From: Natronomonas moolapensis 8.8.11
Lineage (GTDB): Archaea > Halobacteriota > Halobacteria > Halobacteriales > Haloarculaceae
DNA length: 64,000 nucleotides
Direction: 5' to 3'
Assembly (NCBI RefSeq): GCF_000591055.1
Contig: NC_020388.1
Location: 1 to 64,000, forward strand
The position numbers and the translations under genes are program-made. The notes beneath the pieces are model-generated. The model saw only the letters and a program-made list of their open reading frames with translations. It searched no databases and was not told where the DNA came from. How positions within the stretch are numbered: position 1 is the first letter of the stretch; each line of letters begins with the position of its first letter. Of this stretch, positions 37,196 to 47,226 are shown piece after piece.

Positions 37196-38380
37196 ATGCG
37201 CGTAGTCGCCAAGTTCGGCGGAACGAGCCTCGGGAACGGCGACCGCGTCAACCGGGCTGCCGACTCGATCGCCGCCGCAGTCAACGAGGGCCACGAGGTC
37301 GCCGTCGTCGCGAGCGCGATGGGGTCGACGACCGACTTCCTGCTCGATGCGATCACGTTCGAGGCCGACGAGGCCGACGAGGCCGAGATCGTCTCGATGG
37401 GCGAGCGGACCTCCGTCCGGATGCTGAAAGCCGCCCTCGGTGCCCGCGGGATCGACGCGAAGTTCCTCGAACCCGGCACCGAGGAGTGGCCAGTCATCAC
37501 CGACGAGCACGGTCAAGTCGACGTCGAGGAGACCCAGCGCCGGGCCAAACAGCTCGCCGCCGACATGGCCGCCGAGGGGTACGTCCCCGTCGCCACGGGC
37601 TTTCTCGCACAGGACCACGCGGGCAACGTCACGACGCTCGGTCGCGGCGGCTCCGACACGACCGCCGTCATGCTCGGCAACTACATGAGCGCCGACGAAG
37701 TCGTCATCATCACCGACGTCGAAGGCGTCATGACGGGCGACCCCCGCGTGGTCGAGGGCGCGCGCAACGTCGGGGAAATCACCGTCGACGAACTTCGGAA
37801 TCTCTCGTTCCGCGGTGCGGAGGTCGTCGCCCCGTCGGCGCTGTCGTACAAGACCGGCGACATGACCGTCAGGGTCGCCCACTACCAACACGGCGACCTC
37901 CTGCAGGGCGGGACCACGATCGAGGGGCAGTTTCAAAACCTCATCGACATGCGCGAAAAGCCGCTCGCGTGTCTGACTGCGGCCGGGCGCGCGATCAGGA
38001 ACTCGCCCGGGATTCTCTCGGACCTCTCTGACGTCCTCACCGACGCCGACATCAACGTCGACGCCGTCGCGAGTGGGATGGACTCGGTGTCGTTCTACGT
38101 CGACGAGGGCGTCGCCGAGCGCGCCGAGAACGTCCTCCACCAGGCGGTCATCGACCTCGAGGAACTCTCGAGCGTTACCGTCGACGACGACATCGCGGTC
38201 ATCAGGATCACCGGCGGCGAACTCCCGAATCAGTCCGGCATCCTCGAAGAGATCATCGCCCCGCTCGCGACCGAACACATCAACATCCAGGACCTGATCA
38301 CAAGCGCGACCTCGATTTCGGTGTTCCTCGAGTGGGACGACCGCGAGCAGGCCCTCGAGATCATCCAGGACGCAATTTAG
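37196..38380 (+). CDS. lysC: Aspartate kinase
   Basis: This 394-residue enzyme phosphorylates aspartate, the first step to lysine, threonine and methionine. The catalytic half has VAKFGGTSLG, SMGERTSVRM, GRGGSDTTAVMLG and ITDVEGVMTGDPR. The C-terminal half (about 255-394) holds two ACT domains (NSPGILSDLSDVL and LPNQSGILEEII), expected to bind an amino-acid inhibitor. It is a monofunctional aspartokinase, with no homoserine dehydrogenase fusion. The SLOG gene follows after about 40 bp. Confidence 0.95.
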   Translation: MRVVAKFGGTSLGNGDRVNRAADSIAAAVNEGHEVAVVASAMGSTTDFLLDAITFEADEADEAEIVSMGERTSVRMLKAALGARGIDAKFLEPGTEEWPVITDEHGQVDVEETQRRAKQLAADMAAEGYVPVATGFLAQDHAGNVTTLGRGGSDTTAVMLGNYMSADEVVIITDVEGVMTGDPRVVEGARNVGEITVDELRNLSFRGAEVVAPSALSYKTGDMTVRVAHYQHGDLLQGGTTIEGQFQNLIDMREKPLACLTAAGRAIRNSPGILSDLSDVLTDADINVDAVASGMDSVSFYVDEGVAERAENVLHQAVIDLEELSSVTVDDDIAVIRITGGELPNQSGILEEIIAPLATEHINIQDLITSATSISVFLEWDDREQALEIIQDAI

Positions 38381-38422
38381 CCAGCCGGCCGGGTTTATTT
38401 TTCTCGCGCGCGACGTCCGTCC

Positions 38423-38881
38423 ATGCGAGTCGCCGTCATCGGTGGATCGACGATCGACGAAAGAACCGAAGAGACCGCGCGCCGTCTCGGTCGCCTGCTC
38501 GGCGAGCGCGGCCATACTGTCGTCTGCGGCGGGTTGGGCGGCGTTATGAGGGCCGTCTGCGAGGGCGCGACCCGGGCCGGCGCGGAGACAGTCGGCATCC
38601 TCCCGGGCGAGGACCCCGCGGCCGCCAACAAATGGGTGTCGACGCCGATCGCCACCGGCCTCGGCAACGCCCGCAACGTCCTCGTGGCGCTCAACGGCGA
38701 GGGCGTCGTCGCGGTCGACGGCGCGACCGGCACCCTCTCGGAGATCGGCCACGCGCTGGATTTCGGCCGGCCCGTGGCGGGACTCGCGGCCCACGACCCC
38801 GGTCTCGAGGGATTCGAGGCGACCGAGACGCCGACGGAGGCGATCGAGTACGTCGAGCGCGCGGCGTCCGGGGCGGCCTGA
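38423..38881 (+). CDS. SLOG/LOG-like TIGR00725 family protein
   Basis: This 152-residue Rossmann-type protein has AVIGGSTIDERTEETA, VVCGGLGGVMRAVCEGA and GATGTLSEIGHAL, matching TIGR00725, a relative of the LOG nucleoside-phosphate hydrolases and of DprA-type ligand-binding SLOG domains. The canonical PGGxGTxxE of cytokinin-activating LOGs is altered to DGATGTLSE, so phosphohydrolase activity is uncertain. Possible co-transcription with lysC. Confidence 0.85.
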   Translation: MRVAVIGGSTIDERTEETARRLGRLLGERGHTVVCGGLGGVMRAVCEGATRAGAETVGILPGEDPAAANKWVSTPIATGLGNARNVLVALNGEGVVAVDGATGTLSEIGHALDFGRPVAGLAAHDPGLEGFEATETPTEAIEYVERAASGAA

Positions 38882-38973
38882 ACCGCGATCGGGCTCGGCT
38901 GGACGACGCCCCGGCCGCCAGCAGCGCCGGCCGCGAACACGGGACATTTGAACGCGCCCCCACTACACCCGGT

Positions 38974-40884
38974 ATGTCCGACGATCAGGGAGGCTTCGAG
39001 GACGTCCGCGAGAGCCTCGATGGCCACCCGATCCGGAGCCTCCTGGCGTACGCCCGCCCGTACTGGCTGCGGTTGGGGGCCGGGGTCTCGGCGTCGTTTC
39101 TGACGCGCTTTGCGAGACTCGTGCCGCCGATCGTCGTCGCGACCGCGATCGACCGCGTCGTGTTGGGCTCGGGAGAGCCGGGACTTCTGGCCCGGGCGGG
39201 GATCGTCCCTCCCGGCGAGATCGCCGGCGAGGCGGCCCGGATCGCGCTGCTCGAACGACTCGTCGTTATCGCGGTGGTGGCGTATCTCCTCCGCTCCGTG
39301 ACCCGTTTCGCCTCGCGGTACCTGCTGCAGTCGACCGCCCAGAAGGTCCAGCGGGACCTCCGAAACGACACGTACGACCACATCCAGCACCTCTCGATGG
39401 ACTTCTTCGTCTCCCATCAGACCGGCGGGATGATGTCGATCCTCAACAGCGACATCAACCGCTTAGAGCAGTTTCTCAACACGGAGTTCCGCCAGTTGAT
39501 CCGCGTCGTCGCGACGGTCGGGGGCATCTCGGTCGTCCTCTGGATCTACTCCCCGAAACTGGCGCTCATCGCGCTCGCACCGGTGCCGATCATCGGCCTC
39601 GCGAGCGGCCTCTTTCTCAACTGGATCGAGCCCCGGTACAAATCGATCCGGGAAACGGTCGCGCGATTGAACACGCGCCTGGAGAACAACATCGGCGGCA
39701 CCGCGGTGATCAAGGCGTTCAACCGCCACGCCTTCGAGCGCCAACGGGTCGCCGCACAGAGCCAGACCTACCACGACGAGAAGGTGGCGGCGCTTCGGAT
39801 CCGGCGGGCCTTCTTCGCCTCGCTCCGGCTGACGACCGGCGTCGTCTTCGTGCTCGTCCTCTATGTCGGCGGACGGGACATCATCCTCGGGACCCCCGGC
39901 GCGCTGTCGGCCGGTGCGTTTGCGCTGTTCTTTTTGTATCTCCGCCGGCTCTACTCGCCGATGCGTCGGGTCGGCAAGTCCGCGAACAAGTACCAACTCG
40001 CGAAATCCAGTGCCGAGCGGGTCTTCGGGCTGCTCGGCAAGGAGCCGACGGTGGCCGAACCCGACGAGCCCCACGTCCCGGAACGGGTCCGCGGCGACGT
40101 CGCCTTCGAGGACGTGACGTTCGGCTACGGGGACCGCGACCCCGTGATCCGGGGCGTCTCACTGGACGTGCCCGCAGGGACGACCGTCGGGCTCGCGGGG
40201 CCAACCGGCGCGGGGAAATCGACGCTTTTGAAGCTGCTTCCCCGGTTCCACGACGTCGACTCCGGGCGGGTCGCCGTCGACGGCGTCGACGTCCGCGAGT
40301 ACAGCCTCCGAGCGCTCAGAGCGGGGATCGCGATCGTCGAACAGAACCCCTACCTGTTCTCCGGGACGGTCGCGGAGAACATCGCCTACGGCGACCACGA
40401 GACTCTCGAGGCCGAGTGGACGGACGAGACCACCCCCAGTGATGCCCGCGAACGCATCGTCGAGGCCGCGACGGCCGCCGAGGCCCACGAATTCATCAGC
40501 GAGTTGCCGGAGGGGTACGACACCCTGGTCGGCGAGCGTGGGGTGAAGCTCTCGGGCGGCCAGCGCCAACGCCTCGCCATCGCGCGGGCGCTGCTCAATG
40601 ACCCCTCGATCATCGTCTTCGACGAGGCGACGAGCGACGTCGACACCGAGACCGAAGAACTCATTCAAAAGAGCTTGGATCGGCTCATCGAGGACCGAAC
40701 CGCCTTCGTCATCGCCCACCGCCTGTCGACGATTCAGGGGGCCGACCGCATCGTCGTCATGGATGACGGCGAAATCGTCGAGTCGGGGACCCACGACGAG
40801 TTGCTCGACGACGACGGCGAGTACGCGGCGCTGTGGCGGGCCCAGGCCGACTCGGGGGCGTCGGTTCGCCCGATCGGCGAGTGA
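38974..40884 (+). CDS. ABC exporter (fused membrane and ATPase domains)
   Basis: This 636-residue protein has an N-terminal six-helix ABC transmembrane domain (about 25-350) and a C-terminal ATPase with Walker [11 protein letters not shown]-loop [10 protein letters not shown], signature LSGGQRQR, Walker [13 protein letters not shown] and switch IAHRLSTI. The fused layout is that of type IV half-transporters that act as dimers to export lipids, drugs or peptides. Substrate unknown. The start at 38974 is the first ATG that gives an acidic N-terminus ([11 protein letters not shown]). Confidence 0.94.
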   Translation: MSDDQGGFEDVRESLDGHPIRSLLAYARPYWLRLGAGVSASFLTRFARLVPPIVVATAIDRVVLGSGEPGLLARAGIVPPGEIAGEAARIALLERLVVIAVVAYLLRSVTRFASRYLLQSTAQKVQRDLRNDTYDHIQHLSMDFFVSHQTGGMMSILNSDINRLEQFLNTEFRQLIRVVATVGGISVVLWIYSPKLALIALAPVPIIGLASGLFLNWIEPRYKSIRETVARLNTRLENNIGGTAVIKAFNRHAFERQRVAAQSQTYHDEKVAALRIRRAFFASLRLTTGVVFVLVLYVGGRDIILGTPGALSAGAFALFFLYLRRLYSPMRRVGKSANKYQLAKSSAERVFGLLGKEPTVAEPDEPHVPERVRGDVAFEDVTFGYGDRDPVIRGVSLDVPAGTTVGLAGPTGAGKSTLLKLLPRFHDVDSGRVAVDGVDVREYSLRALRAGIAIVEQNPYLFSGTVAENIAYGDHETLEAEWTDETTPSDARERIVEAATAAEAHEFISELPEGYDTLVGERGVKLSGGQRQRLAIARALLNDPSIIVFDEATSDVDTETEELIQKSLDRLIEDRTAFVIAHRLSTIQGADRIVVMDDGEIVESGTHDELLDDDGEYAALWRAQADSGASVRPIGE

Positions 40885-40954
40885 GCAACGAATACTGCGT
40901 CCTACATTTCGACCGAAATATAAAAAATCTGAAACTAAGTCAGGCTAGCAGGAG

Positions 40955-41671
40955 CTACGACTCTTCGGTGAAGCGCTCGGCGCCCGACTCGACGATATCG
41001 TAGGCTTCCTCCGCCGGTCCGATCCCGTTCGTGACCACGTCCGGGTCGTCCTCGAGGTTCTTGTAGGTCTTGAAGAACTCCTCGATCTCCGCGCGTTCGT
41101 GTTCCGGGATGTCCTCTCTGGACTCGACGTGGTCGAGTCGTGGTTCGTCGACGGGCTTGGCGACGATCTTGTCGTCGTCCTCGCCGTCGTCGAGCATCCG
41201 GAGTACGCCGACCGGTTGCACCTCGAGGACGGTGCCGGGCAACAGCGGGTCCTCGAGCAACACCAATACGTCGAGCGGATCGCCGTCGCCGGCGTTCGTC
41301 TGCGGGATGAATCCGTATCCGCCGGGGTATCGGACCTCGCTGTGGAGCATCCGATCGAGTATAATCCCCGGAATCTCCTGACGGTACTCGTATTTGATCC
41401 GCGACCCCATCGGGATCGTCTGGACTCCCATGAACGTCTCGGGAACGGAGCCGTTTTCGAAGTCCTGTTCGACGTCGGTCACCAAGTTCAGTGGTCCTGT
41501 CATAGATTGCGTGTGAACGTTCTGTACCGGCGATGCGTCGGCTCCGGCAGCGGGTGTCGACGAGGCCCCCGCAGTCAGGGAGCCGAGGCCGACGAGGCCG
41601 ACACCCTGCAGCAGCGAGCGTCGACCCATCGTACCGGAGCGTGCGTGGTCGCTGTCTGACCTATCAGACAT
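40955..41671 (-). CDS. Tat-exported inorganic pyrophosphatase (family I)
   Basis: This 238-residue protein has a twin-arginine signal peptide (MGRRSLLQGVG, Arg 17-18, hydrophobic to about 40), then a family I pyrophosphatase core. It keeps the metal ligands in DGDPLDVLVL and DDGEDDDKIV, IKYEY, YPGGYGFIPQ and the FFKTYKNLE signature. Usual soluble pyrophosphatases are cytoplasmic and lack any leader. There is no lipobox Cys, so it should be released or cell-wall associated. The start at 41671 is set by the signal; a longer frame begins at 41749. Exported pyrophosphate hydrolysis is inferred, perhaps for phosphate scavenging. Confidence 0.85.
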   Translation of the reverse strand: MSDRSDSDHARSGTMGRRSLLQGVGLVGLGSLTAGASSTPAAGADASPVQNVHTQSMTGPLNLVTDVEQDFENGSVPETFMGVQTIPMGSRIKYEYRQEIPGIILDRMLHSEVRYPGGYGFIPQTNAGDGDPLDVLVLLEDPLLPGTVLEVQPVGVLRMLDDGEDDDKIVAKPVDEPRLDHVESREDIPEHERAEIEEFFKTYKNLEDDPDVVTNGIGPAEEAYDIVESGAERFTEES

Positions 41672-41824
41672 CGTTTTATTCAGGTGCGAGCTGACACATG
41701 GCCGTTTATAATAGGGGTCTGTTCGGCTATGTGGGCTATGTTCGACCACGTACGTGTCTTTAGATAACGTCGCTTCGGCGGCCGCGCTGCCGATACAGCC
41801 GATTCTCCCCTGCGACAGCCGGGC

Positions 41825-42088
41825 TCACAGCGTCTCGTCGGGGTCGTATCGCTCCCGGACACGCTCGACCTCGTCGGCGTAGTGGTCGCGCGTGTCCTCG
41901 TCCCCGACGGAGTCGATCCGGTCGGCGTCGACCTCGATGGCGGCCGTTATTTCCTTCGAACGGAGCAGTTGTACGCTGAAGTGCTTCACCACGCAGTGGG
42001 CCCCGTCTGGCGTCGCGTAGACGAGCTCGACGAGGGACTCGTCGCCGTACTCGCGCTCGACGAGCCACAGGCGTTCGGTATCGGACAT
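41825..42088 (-). CDS. Conserved haloarchaeal hypothetical protein
   Basis: This 87-residue acidic protein (MSDTERLWLVERE start, VKHFSVQLLRSKEITAAIEV in the middle) has a small alpha/beta appearance with several YGDE-type turns. I recognise it only as a haloarchaeal family without function. It has no membrane or metal motif. It is not in an obvious operon. Confidence 0.7.
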   Translation of the reverse strand: MSDTERLWLVEREYGDESLVELVYATPDGAHCVVKHFSVQLLRSKEITAAIEVDADRIDSVGDEDTRDHYADEVERVRERYDPDETL

Positions 42089-42248
42089 GGGCGTTCGTGG
42101 GGTCGCGGGCGGTTTGTAGCTGCCGCTCCCCGGCGATGGCCAGACCGCCCGACGCCTTGGCGGCCGACGGGGCCGGACTGACGTCCAGTTGTCCCCCGTT
42201 TACTCACAACAAACACGTCGCTCAAAACGGTGTGTTATATACGGGCGA

Positions 42249-43547
42249 TCACAGTCGGTCGAGGAACCGATCGAAGGCCCCCGAATCGGCGTGGACGTGC
42301 GCGTAGGTGCCGAGCGTCCGGTGTTCGGTCAGGCCGTCCTTCTTGTCGACGATCCCGTCGCCGCGCTCGACGTCGAAGGCGAACGTCGCGTCGGGGGCGA
42401 CGTCGGCCTCGGAGTAGTGGAACTCGTGGCCGCGGACTGTCGTCCCGGTATCGGCGGTGAGCGCGTCGTTTCGGGCGCGCAACTCCACGTGGTCGAGCGC
42501 CTGATATCGGTCGCACATCTGCACGTCGGCGGGGAGGACACCGGCCATCCGGTGGGTCCGCCCGTCGGTGTCCGTCAGCGTCTCCGCGAGCGCCATCAGG
42601 CCGCCGCACTCCCCGAGGACGGCCAGTCCATCGGCGGCCCGCTCGCCGAGCTCTCCGAGGGTGCCGCCCGCGGCCAGTGCCCCGCCGTGGAGTTCCGGGT
42701 AGCCGCCGGGGAGGTAGACGCCGTCGCAGGCCGGCAACGGGTCGCCCGCGACGGGCGAAAACGTGACGACCGACGCCCGCTCGCGGAGGCGCTCGACCGT
42801 CGCGGGGTATTTAAAACAGAACGCCCCGTCGTCCGCAACGGCGACAGTCGCGTCCGTCCCGGAACCCGACGGGCGGGTCCCTCCCGGGCGGGGCGGCTCG
42901 CGGGCGACCCCGACGAGCCGTTCGATGTCGACGTGCTCGCTCGCCTCCCGAAGGGTGTCGGTGTCGACTGGGGCCTCCGCGCCCATGTGGAGCCCGAGGT
43001 GGCGCTCGGGGATCGAAAGCTCCGACAGAGGCGGAATCCGCCCCAGGTACGCGAGCCCCTCCGGCAGCGCCTCGCGGATGCCGTCCGCGTGGCGGCCGCC
43101 GTGGGCGCGCTGGGCGAGGACGCCGACGACGTCTATGTCCCGGTCGGCCTCGTCGGCGTATGCCTCGAACCCCAGCGCCGTCGCGGCGACGCTCTCCATG
43201 CCCGCTTTCGCGTCGACGACGAGGACGACGGGCAACCCGAGCGTCTCCGCGACGGCCGCTGTCGAGGTCGTCCCGTCGTAGAGGCCCATCATCCCCTCGA
43301 CGACGCAGACGTCGCCCGACCCGCGCCAGTAGTTGCGGCGACAGCCTTCGTCCCCGGAGAGCCACGGGTCGAGGCTCCGGGACGGCCGATCGCAGACGAC
43401 GGCGTGGTGGCTCGGATCGATGAAGTCCGGGCCGGCCTTCGCGGGCTGGGGGTCGTAGCCGGCGCGCTTCAGCCCGGACAGGACCGAGAGGGCGGCGACC
43501 GTTTTTCCGACACCCGAGGCCGTCCCGGCGAGGACGACACCCTTCAT
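42249..43547 (-). CDS. cbiA: Cobyrinate a,c-diamide synthase
   Basis: This 432-residue enzyme (CbiA/CobB) amidates the a and c side chains of the corrin ring using glutamine and ATP. The N-terminal dethiobiotin-synthetase-like ATPase has [10 protein letters not shown] and [12 protein letters not shown]; the C-terminal glutaminase has the nucleophile in [13 protein letters not shown] and GHEFHYSE. It starts inside the end of cobT (ATGA overlap), so the two are coupled. A TATA-like TTATATAC lies just downstream of its stop and belongs to the other strand. Confidence 0.94.
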   Translation of the reverse strand: MKGVVLAGTASGVGKTVAALSVLSGLKRAGYDPQPAKAGPDFIDPSHHAVVCDRPSRSLDPWLSGDEGCRRNYWRGSGDVCVVEGMMGLYDGTTSTAAVAETLGLPVVLVVDAKAGMESVAATALGFEAYADEADRDIDVVGVLAQRAHGGRHADGIREALPEGLAYLGRIPPLSELSIPERHLGLHMGAEAPVDTDTLREASEHVDIERLVGVAREPPRPGGTRPSGSGTDATVAVADDGAFCFKYPATVERLRERASVVTFSPVAGDPLPACDGVYLPGGYPELHGGALAAGGTLGELGERAADGLAVLGECGGLMALAETLTDTDGRTHRMAGVLPADVQMCDRYQALDHVELRARNDALTADTGTTVRGHEFHYSEADVAPDATFAFDVERGDGIVDKKDGLTEHRTLGTYAHVHADSGAFDRFLDRL

Positions 43548-44593
43548 AACGCCGGCACCTCCCGGTCGGCCTCCGCCAGCAGCCGATCGTACACGTCGCG
43601 GACGCCCGATCGAACGTCGGCCATCGGTACCGACGCCCGCTCGGCCAGCGCCAGCGCCCCGCCCATCCCGACGCCCTCCTTGGCCTCGCCGGCGTTGTAG
43701 GCGGCCATGGCCGGGTGGTCGTCGGTGAACCCGGGATCGGTGACAGTTACCGACAGCTCCAAGCCGTCGGCGGCCCGATCGAGGTCGATAGAGGGATCCT
43801 CGGCGACGAACGAGGTCGTCGCGAGCGACAGCCGCCGGTCGTACCCGCCGTGTCGGAGGCAGGCAGCGGCGGCGACGAGTTGGGTGCCGCCGGCCAGCGT
43901 CACCGCAGTGTCGGTCTCGAGGGCGCCGGCGGCCAGCCCCGAGACGACCGCGAGGGCTGGATCACCCGCGCGACGCAGCGCGACGGTCGGTTCGCCGGCG
44001 GCGTCGCCGGGCGACAGACCCGAAGCAGCGAGGGACTCGGCGACGACTTCGCGTTTCAACCCCAGGGGGTTCTCCGGCAGCGACGACGAGACGACCCCCG
44101 CCTCGGCCGCGTCCCCGGCCGGCCCCAGGACGTCGACCTCTCCGAGCGCGGTCAACACGCCGAGTGCGGTCGTCGTCCCGCCCGGGACCGTCTCGGCGAC
44201 GAACAGCTCGTCATCGGGGAGCGCCCGGCCGAACTGGCGGGCGGCGGCGAACGCTCCCGGCGCGGACGGGACCGGATCCGGCTCGCGGATGTCGTCCCCG
44301 GCGTTGGCCCCGACGGTGACAGTCGGGGCGCCGGTCGGCTCGGCGACCCCGGCGTCGACGACCGTCGTCTCGAGGCCGAGCCGTTCGACGACCGCCCGGG
44401 TGACGACGGCTGGCGTCGGACAGCCGGTCGGCGAGACGGGGACGACCGGGGACCGGACGGTGCGCCCGTAGGTCAGGATCTCGCTGTCGGCGCTCGGCGT
44501 GTGGATCATGAGTTCGGGGTCGGCTCCCGCCGCGCTAATGCCGTCGATCTCGGCGGTGCGGGTGGTCCCGGCACAGAGGACGAGTCGCGTCAT
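43544..44593 (-). CDS. cobT: CobT-like nicotinate-nucleotide phosphoribosyltransferase (UPF0284)
   Basis: This 349-residue protein matches the archaeal CobT/UPF0284 family, which activates the lower-ligand base of cobalamin. Visible stretches are [50 protein letters not shown] and [17 protein letters not shown]. The start at 44593 (MTRLVL) follows the family; ATG 44608 adds five residues. It overlaps cbiA by 4 bp. Identity of the lower-ligand base used here is unknown. Confidence 0.9.
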   Translation of the reverse strand: MTRLVLCAGTTRTAEIDGISAAGADPELMIHTPSADSEILTYGRTVRSPVVPVSPTGCPTPAVVTRAVVERLGLETTVVDAGVAEPTGAPTVTVGANAGDDIREPDPVPSAPGAFAAARQFGRALPDDELFVAETVPGGTTTALGVLTALGEVDVLGPAGDAAEAGVVSSSLPENPLGLKREVVAESLAASGLSPGDAAGEPTVALRRAGDPALAVVSGLAAGALETDTAVTLAGGTQLVAAAACLRHGGYDRRLSLATTSFVAEDPSIDLDRAADGLELSVTVTDPGFTDDHPAMAAYNAGEAKEGVGMGGALALAERASVPMADVRSGVRDVYDRLLAEADREVPAL

Positions 44594-44714
44594 TGCCCCG
44601 TGTTCCACACAGGCGGACTTGAACCCCTCGGACGGGGAGGCCGCAACGCGGGCCGGAGCGTCGGGCGTGTACGGCCGCAGTCCGGCGATCGCCTCGACAG
44701 CCCGGCCGCGTCGA

Positions 44715-45734
44715 TCAAACTCGACGGATCACCCGGAGGGCGGCGAGACCGCCGAGCACGACGACGAACCAGTAACTCGTCAGCCGGTAGATCGTCGTGA
44801 CCGCGAGCGCGTCGGCGGTCGAAAGCGCGGTGAGCGCGGTCAACAGCGCGACGAGCGTCCCCTCGATGGCGGCGAGTCCGCCCGGCAGCGGCGCTGACCC
44901 GGCGATGACAGACACCGGAACGAGAAAACAGACGAGCAGGATCGAGACTGGCGTCCCCAGCGCGAGCCCTGAAAAATACAGCGGGATCGCAAAGAGGACC
45001 CACCCGACGTAGCCGAAGACGACCGCCACGACGAGCGCCCGTGGGGCCGCTGTGATCACCTCGAGGGACTCATAGAGGCTGTCGATCCGGTCACGTGCCG
45101 ACGGGATCGAGAGCCACGAGGTCCGACGCGCGAACGGACCAAGGGCCCACAGTACGGCGTCCCGAAGCCGCCCGCGAACTCGCCAGCCGACGACCGTCGC
45201 GAACGGGAGCGCGACCGCGAGCGAAACAAGCACGACCGCGAACCGTTTTATTACTCCCGAGACCTGTGCGGTAAAGAGCAGATACCCGAGACCGACCAAT
45301 CCGACGGTAAAGAAGGGCACGAGCCGGATCAAATCCGCAGTGACGACGCTTGCAAGGCTCTGTTCGTACGTCGCCTCGGTGTCCCGCGAGAGGACGTACG
45401 CGATGAACGGCTCCCCGCCCGCCTGCCCCATCGGGGTCACGTAGTTCGCAAACGTCGCGGCGACGAAGGTCACGACGAGCTTCCGGTACGGGACCGAAAC
45501 GCCCGCTGCGGAGAGGACGGCCTGCCAGGTCTTGGTCCACGCCGCCAGACACAGCATCGATGAAAGACACGCGAGAAGGACCCACCCGGGACGGGCCGTC
45601 CGGAGCCGCGAGAGGGTCCGCTCCCACCCGACGCCGACGACTAACAGCCCCACGAGAGCCATCGCGACCGCGAACCCCAACAGCGTCTTCAGGAACCGTC
45701 CGCGCGTGGTTCCCGCGGGCGTCCATTCAGGCAT
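44715..45734 (-). CDS. UPF0104/LPG-synthase-TM family flippase-like protein
   Basis: This 339-residue membrane protein has about eight hydrophobic segments. Landmarks are the N-terminal [31 protein letters not shown] and [19 protein letters not shown], the core of the UPF0104/AglD-C-terminal family thought to move lipid-linked sugars or lysyl-lipids. It lies 21 bp downstream of a GT2 glycosyltransferase, so a role in surface polysaccharide or lipid export is likely but unproven. Confidence 0.88.
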   Translation of the reverse strand: MPEWTPAGTTRGRFLKTLLGFAVAMALVGLLVVGVGWERTLSRLRTARPGWVLLACLSSMLCLAAWTKTWQAVLSAAGVSVPYRKLVVTFVAATFANYVTPMGQAGGEPFIAYVLSRDTEATYEQSLASVVTADLIRLVPFFTVGLVGLGYLLFTAQVSGVIKRFAVVLVSLAVALPFATVVGWRVRGRLRDAVLWALGPFARRTSWLSIPSARDRIDSLYESLEVITAAPRALVVAVVFGYVGWVLFAIPLYFSGLALGTPVSILLVCFLVPVSVIAGSAPLPGGLAAIEGTLVALLTALTALSTADALAVTTIYRLTSYWFVVVLGGLAALRVIRRV

Positions 45735-45755
45735 CGGCGTTGTGAACCGGAGGCG

Positions 45756-47030
45756 TCACGCGCCCGTCTTTGTGACCTGATACCACTCGCCGCCCCAGGT
45801 GAACGCGTACTCGAAGGCCGCCTTGACCGTCAGGATTCCGTGACCCAGGTACACGAGGGGAACGAACGCCAGCGTCCAGGACGGGCGGCCGATCCGGCCC
45901 TCGAGCGCGTCGCGGCTCCAGACGCCGAGGATCACCGCTAGGATCGACCCGAACGGGAGGAGGACGCTTCCCGGGTCGATCAGCGTCAAAAAGAGCACGT
46001 GCGAGGCGAGCATCAACAGCGTGCCGCCGGCGAGGAGGGCACCAACGGCCCGACCGACGGCGACGGCGTCCGTGAGGCCGCGGGGCCCTTCGAGTGCCTC
46101 CCGAAGGCGCACGTGGACGACCTGTACGTGGCCGATCCGCCAGCGCTTGCGCTGGCCCCAGAGGTCACGCAGGGTGTGTGGCGCCTCCATAGAACTCGTA
46201 CACCGGCGGTTCTGTGCGACCGTGAGGTCGGCGCGGTGACACTGATGCGAGAAGTAGATATCCTCGGTCAGCACGTCCGCGTACCCCCCGACCGCGTCGA
46301 AAGCTGCCCGAGTGAACCCGGTCGCGGAGCTCTGACAGTGGGTAAACCCGACGAACTCCCCGATCAAGTAAGCCGACTGCACGACCACGCGTTCGCAGTA
46401 GGCGAGCGTCTCGATCGCTCCGGTCGGTCGGGGGATTCGCCGCCCTTGGAAGACGTCCGCCCCGTCGAGAAGCGCTCCCATCGCGGTGCCGACGAACCCC
46501 GCCGAGGCACGTTCGTCGGCGTCGAAGACGACGAAGTGATCCGCGTCGCTGTGCTCGACCGCGCAGTTGATCGCGGTCGCCTTCGACCCCGGGCGGTCGT
46601 TGAGGAGGCACTCGACCGACCCGTAGCGCGCGGCGAGCTCCGTCGCGCGCGCTCGGGTCCGATCGTCGTCCGGTTCGACGACGACCGCGATCTCGAGGGG
46701 ATCGTAGTTGTTTTGCAGGAGGCTGGTGACGCTCTCGTCTACGACGCTGGCGTCCCTGTAGGCGGGCACGATCGCTTGCACCGGCGGACCGGACGCGATC
46801 CGATCGCCGGTATCGCTCCGCCAGACGTCGTAGACGAGCAGAAAGCCCGTAAACGCGACCGCAACGGTGAACAGCCCGACGTAGACGGCCCCTTCGACGA
46901 AGACGACGACGAAGAGCGGCTGGACGGCGACCGTCCAGATGTCCCCGCCCGTGGCGAAGCCAACGACGAGAAGCGCGGCGATCCCGAGCCACGTTCCGGC
47001 GTTTTCGGCGATGCGGTCGAGTCCCGGCAT
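45756..47030 (-). CDS. Membrane glycosyltransferase family 2
   Basis: This 424-residue processive-type glycosyltransferase has two N-terminal helices, a GT-A domain with VQAIVPAYRDA, the metal-binding DADERAS, a TED catalytic-base motif in VLTEDIYFSH and the QRKRW (QxxRW) motif, then three C-terminal helices. The layout matches BcsA/hyaluronan-type synthases. It pairs with the UPF0104 gene downstream and is divergent from a sulfatase-like gene, suggesting surface glycan synthesis. Product unknown. Confidence 0.9.
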   Translation of the reverse strand: MPGLDRIAENAGTWLGIAALLVVGFATGGDIWTVAVQPLFVVVFVEGAVYVGLFTVAVAFTGFLLVYDVWRSDTGDRIASGPPVQAIVPAYRDASVVDESVTSLLQNNYDPLEIAVVVEPDDDRTRARATELAARYGSVECLLNDRPGSKATAINCAVEHSDADHFVVFDADERASAGFVGTAMGALLDGADVFQGRRIPRPTGAIETLAYCERVVVQSAYLIGEFVGFTHCQSSATGFTRAAFDAVGGYADVLTEDIYFSHQCHRADLTVAQNRRCTSSMEAPHTLRDLWGQRKRWRIGHVQVVHVRLREALEGPRGLTDAVAVGRAVGALLAGGTLLMLASHVLFLTLIDPGSVLLPFGSILAVILGVWSRDALEGRIGRPSWTLAFVPLVYLGHGILTVKAAFEYAFTWGGEWYQVTKTGA

Positions 47031-47113
47031 TATACTCTGGTTTTATTTCCCTTCCAATATTTAAACTACCGCAATCCGATCCGTTTCGGGGTGCCGATAG
47101 GGCTCCGCTGGGC

Positions 47114-47160
47114 ACCGTCTTCTCTCGTCTTCGTGTACCGTCTTCTCTCGTCTTCGTGTA
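47114..47160. repeat. 23-bp direct repeat in a divergent promoter region
   Basis: Two adjacent copies of ACCGTCTTCTCTCGTCTTCG plus TGT lie between the glycosyltransferase and the sulfatase-like gene. They may be a duplicated operator or a replication slip. Confidence 0.9.
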
Positions 47161-47226
47161 CCGTCCTCTTTGTCCTCGCGCATCCGTTCCGATACGTAAT
47201 TGACGCCGAAGCACCCACAGACGCGC

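Noticed and set aside
37181-38947. 588-codon minus-strand frame across lysC
   Set aside because: It is an antisense shadow of a well-supported aspartokinase, a common effect of G+C-rich codon third positions.
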